A DNA stretch of 6,059 nt from Campylobacteraceae bacterium (GTDB lineage Bacteria > Campylobacterota > Campylobacteria > Campylobacterales > Sulfurovaceae): assembly GCA_027066355.1 (NCBI GenBank), contig JAMONW010000116.1, forward strand, positions 1 through 6,059. Direction: 5' to 3'. Positions 3,734-6,059 of this stretch are shown here, in pieces (the first letter of the stretch is position 1; every line of letters starts with the position of its first letter). The notes under the pieces were generated by a model. The model ran no database searches. It saw only the letters and a program-made list of their open reading frames with translations, and was not told where the DNA came from. Made by a program: the position numbers and the translations under genes.

Positions 3734-4915
3734 TTGACTGAACTTAACTCTACTATAACAACAAAAGTTGCAACATCTATTGATAATAGTTTAAACTCTG
3801 CAACTCAAGAGCTATTAATTGGATTATATAAAAAATTCCCTACCCTTGGACACTCATTTTATAACTTTACTTATGGACAAATTCTATTTGCACTCTTAAT
3901 TTTTATATTTATTTGGCTAATTCGCCCTCTTCTTATAAAAGCTTTAATTACAATACTATTAAAAATTGCAAAAAAAACAGATACTAAATATGATGATTTA
4001 ATTGTAAAAAATCTTCATAAGCCTCTTAGATTTACCTTTTTACTTATTGCTATATATGCCTTTATCTCTATTTTATATCTGCAAACTACAACCATTTATC
4101 TTATTTTAGAATCTCTTGTAATTTACAACTTCTTTTGGATTATTTGGGCAATATTACATGCAATTGAGGGTATTATTTATAAAGCAACTGCATCAATTTA
4201 TAAAGATTTATCTAGCGAATTATCACACTTTATAATTAGAATGATAAAACTTTTAGTTTGGATTCTTGGTGCTTCATCAATACTTACACTATGGGGAATA
4301 AATGTTACTGCCCTTTTAGCATCACTAGGGCTTGGAGGATTGGCTTTTGCACTTGCTGCTAAAGATACTGCTGCTAATCTATTTGGTTCAATTGCAATTT
4401 TAATTGATAAAAGCATTAAAATAGGTGATTGGATAAAAGTTAATGATGTAGAAGGCACTGTAGAAGATATAGGTATGCGCACAACAAAAATTAGAACTTT
4501 TCAAAAATCTCTTGTTGTTGTGCCAAATCAAATTGTTGCAAATAGTAATATTGAAAACTTCTCTCGCCGAAACTCAAGAAGAATAAAAATGCATATTGGC
4601 TTAACTTATGATACTACAAATACTCAAATAGAAGCCATTATAAAAGATATTAAAAATATGCTTCTAAACCATAGTGGCATAGATAAAGAGTCAACACTAA
4701 TGGTAAATTTTGTCAATTTTGGCGACTCTGCACAAGAGATTTTAGTATATGCATTTACAAATACAGCAAATTGGCAAGAGTATCTAAATACAAAAGAGGA
4801 TGTGCAGTATAAAATATCCAAAATTGTATTAAAAAATGGCAGTAACTTTGCATTCCCAACACAAAGCATATATGTTGAAAATCTCTCTGAAGTGGGGACT
4901 CTTAAGCAAAATTAA
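3734..4915 (+). CDS. MscS-family mechanosensitive ion channel
   Basis: This 393-residue inner-membrane protein belongs to the small-conductance mechanosensitive channel family, which opens under membrane tension and releases solutes during osmotic downshock. Likely membrane segments lie near 48-64, 98-117, 120-145 and 166-187, followed by the pore-lining helix 191-225, which carries the G/A-rich packing pattern typical of MscS (L-G-L-G-G-L-A-F-A-L-A-A-K-D at 198-211, then N-L-F-G-S). The cytoplasmic beta domain begins with I-G-D-W-I at 230-234 and G-T-V-E-D-I at 241-246, followed by V-V-V-P-N at 261-265 and an alpha/beta tail to 393. With more membrane segments than E. coli MscS (286 residues, three helices), it resembles the longer MscS-like proteins; the transported solutes are unknown. 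It starts at TTG. It follows the nested repeat element and has no evident link to sulfur oxidation. Confidence 0.93.
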   Translation: MTELNSTITTKVATSIDNSLNSATQELLIGLYKKFPTLGHSFYNFTYGQILFALLIFIFIWLIRPLLIKALITILLKIAKKTDTKYDDLIVKNLHKPLRFTFLLIAIYAFISILYLQTTTIYLILESLVIYNFFWIIWAILHAIEGIIYKATASIYKDLSSELSHFIIRMIKLLVWILGASSILTLWGINVTALLASLGLGGLAFALAAKDTAANLFGSIAILIDKSIKIGDWIKVNDVEGTVEDIGMRTTKIRTFQKSLVVVPNQIVANSNIENFSRRNSRRIKMHIGLTYDTTNTQIEAIIKDIKNMLLNHSGIDKESTLMVNFVNFGDSAQEILVYAFTNTANWQEYLNTKEDVQYKISKIVLKNGSNFAFPTQSIYVENLSEVGTLKQN

Positions 4916-4917
4916 CT

Positions 4918-4923
4918 TATAAT
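4918..4923 (+). promoter_or_regulatory. Possible -10 element for the secretion-platform gene
   Basis: A perfect TATAAT lies two bases after the stop codon of the MscS-family gene. Transcription would start near 4930, about 15 bases before the next ATG. There is no TG extension or recognisable -35, and in AT-rich DNA such a hexamer can occur by chance. No terminator is visible in this 29-base gap, so read-through from upstream is also likely. Confidence 0.35.
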
Positions 4924-4944
4924 AGAGTTAAAAAAGCAGGGAAG

Positions 4945-6059
4945 ATGCAGTATAAGTATAAGGGCTTAACTAAAGAGGGCAAAAAAGCTAAGGGTGTTAT
5001 TGTTGCTGGTAGCTTAAATGAGGCTAAACAGATATTAAAATCTAAAGGTATTTTTTACCAAAGTTTAGAGGAGAGTAACTCCTCTGGAGCTATCTTTTCA
5101 AATTTTAAAAAGCGTCCAATGAATGGAGCTTTAATGAGTGCTTTCTCAAAAGAGTTAGCAAGTTATATCGACTCTGGAATGACAATAAATACTGCACTTA
5201 AACTTATGCACAACCAACACAAAAACGAAAAAAAGTATGCCTCTTTTATTGAAGAGGTTAAAAAGCAGCTAGAAGAGGGAAAATCTTTATATGTTGCTTT
5301 AAACTCTCAAAGCGTATATGAGTTGCCTGATTTCTTTTTGCAAAGTATTAATGTATCTGGACAAAGTGGTAAAATGGGTGAAGTTTTATCAACTATGGGG
5401 CAGTTTTTTAGCGCTCAAGGCGAAGTTAAAAAACAAGCAACTAATGCTATGATATATCCTGCTTTTATATTTTTGGTTGCTATTGGTATGACTGCATTTT
5501 TAATTAGCTTTGTTGTGCCAAAAATTACTCAAATTTTTGAAGATACAGGGCAGAAACTACCTTGGATTACTCAAGTTGTGCTTGGTATGAGTGATTTTTT
5601 TATACACAATTGGATGTTTATACTTGCTTCATTAATTGCTATTGTTGCTCTATTTCAATTTAGTTTTGCAAAAATTAAAAGTTTTAGAAAAATGATAGAC
5701 TCTATACTTTTAAAAATGCCAATTATTGGAAATATTATACAAAATTATGAACTTGGGAGATTTAGCTATATTCTATCTTTAATGTTAAACTCTGGTGTAT
5801 CTTATGCTCAAGCCGTGCAACTTGCATCTACAACATTTAATAATAGAGCGTTAAAAGAGCTTTTTGATGGAGCTGCTACAAAAGTTGTGGAGGGAAATAA
5901 ACTCTCTGTTGCTTTGTATAGAACAAAGGGTGTTAGCATAAAAAGAAACTTTATGCAATCTCTTGCTTTAGGAGAAGAGTCAAGCAGTGTTGCCTCAATT
6001 TTAAGTAGTATTGCAAAGTTATATAATGAAGAGAACAAAGATAAAATAAAGGTGCTTCT
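4945..6059 (+). CDS. gspF: GspF/PilC-type inner-membrane platform protein, 3' end beyond the window
   Basis: The frame is open from ATG 4945 to the right edge (371 whole codons, no stop). It encodes the polytopic platform protein of type II secretion, type IV pilus or related DNA-uptake systems; Campylobacter jejuni CtsF is a member. The N-terminus M-Q-Y-K-Y-K-G-L-T-K-E-G-K fits the family start exactly. Two homologous T2SSF repeats are seen: the first opens with F-S-K-E-L-A-S-Y-I-D-S-G-M at about 67-79, the second with F-S-Y-I-L-S-L-M-L-N-S-G-V at about 273-285. Membrane helices lie at about 171-191 and 219-241; the last expected helix is missing because the window ends. Family members have roughly 400 residues, so about 30 are missing. 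The Shine-Dalgarno AGGGA (4938-4942) sits unusually close, two bases before ATG. It would work with a secretion ATPase and pseudopilins encoded elsewhere; whether for competence, pili or secretion cannot be told here. Confidence 0.92.
   Translation, partial: MQYKYKGLTKEGKKAKGVIVAGSLNEAKQILKSKGIFYQSLEESNSSGAIFSNFKKRPMNGALMSAFSKELASYIDSGMTINTALKLMHNQHKNEKKYASFIEEVKKQLEEGKSLYVALNSQSVYELPDFFLQSINVSGQSGKMGEVLSTMGQFFSAQGEVKKQATNAMIYPAFIFLVAIGMTAFLISFVVPKITQIFEDTGQKLPWITQVVLGMSDFFIHNWMFILASLIAIVALFQFSFAKIKSFRKMIDSILLKMPIIGNIIQNYELGRFSYILSLMLNSGVSYAQAVQLASTTFNNRALKELFDGAATKVVEGNKLSVALYRTKGVSIKRNFMQSLALGEESSSVASILSSIAKLYNEENKDKIKVL

Noticed and set aside
4945..6059. Truncation of the secretion-platform gene as a real pseudogene
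   Set aside because: The frame is intact and open to the window edge; the missing C-terminus is due to where the window ends.

Overview
The window is AT-rich, with short intergenic gaps and every gene on the + strand. It looks like the chromosome of a sulfur-oxidising member of the Campylobacterota (former Epsilonproteobacteria; a Sulfurimonas- or Sulfurovum-like lineage is my inference). The case rests on the low GC content, a Sox thiosulfate-oxidation cluster with soxA upstream of soxB, extended -10 promoters preceded by T-tracts, and frequent AGA and TTA codons.

Layout: (1) 1-101 is the 3' end of a soxA-like gene. (2) 112-534 encodes a small exported protein with two cysteines that I do not recognise. 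Its Shine-Dalgarno sequence overlaps the soxA stop. (3) 531-688 holds a stop-codon palindrome, a very long hairpin built of 7-bp repeats with a T-tract, and a likely soxB promoter. (4) 689-2452 is a complete Tat-exported soxB. (5) 2452-2575 holds a second stop-codon palindrome, a terminator-like hairpin and a second heptad array. (6) 2576-3013 encodes a small MOSC-domain protein with a TTG start. (7) 3014-3105 is a leader bracketed by an 11-bp inverted repeat. (8) 3106-3546 encodes an exported DsrE/F-like protein. (9) 3544-3733 is a nested inverted-repeat element ending in a third heptad array. (10) 3734-4915 encodes an MscS-family mechanosensitive channel with a TTG start. (11) From 4945 to the right edge runs an open gene for a GspF/PilC-type inner-membrane platform protein, cut off near its end.

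Genes 1 to 8 fit one periplasmic sulfur-oxidation module. SoxA (with SoxX) attaches thiosulfate to the SoxYZ carrier, SoxB hydrolytically removes the sulfone as sulfate, and the small exported protein, the MOSC protein and the exported DsrE-like protein are plausible accessory factors in sulfur or molybdenum-cofactor handling (inference). The MscS channel and the secretion-platform gene look unrelated in function.

The most striking non-coding feature is a set of three intergenic arrays, each of about five 7-bp units fitting A-W-N-N-N-C-T. They end 27-38 bases before the next start codon, and each pairs with an inverted partner upstream. The unit differs between arrays but is nearly uniform within each. 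I know of no name for this family in this lineage. It may be a repeat-built class of hairpin terminators or leaders.
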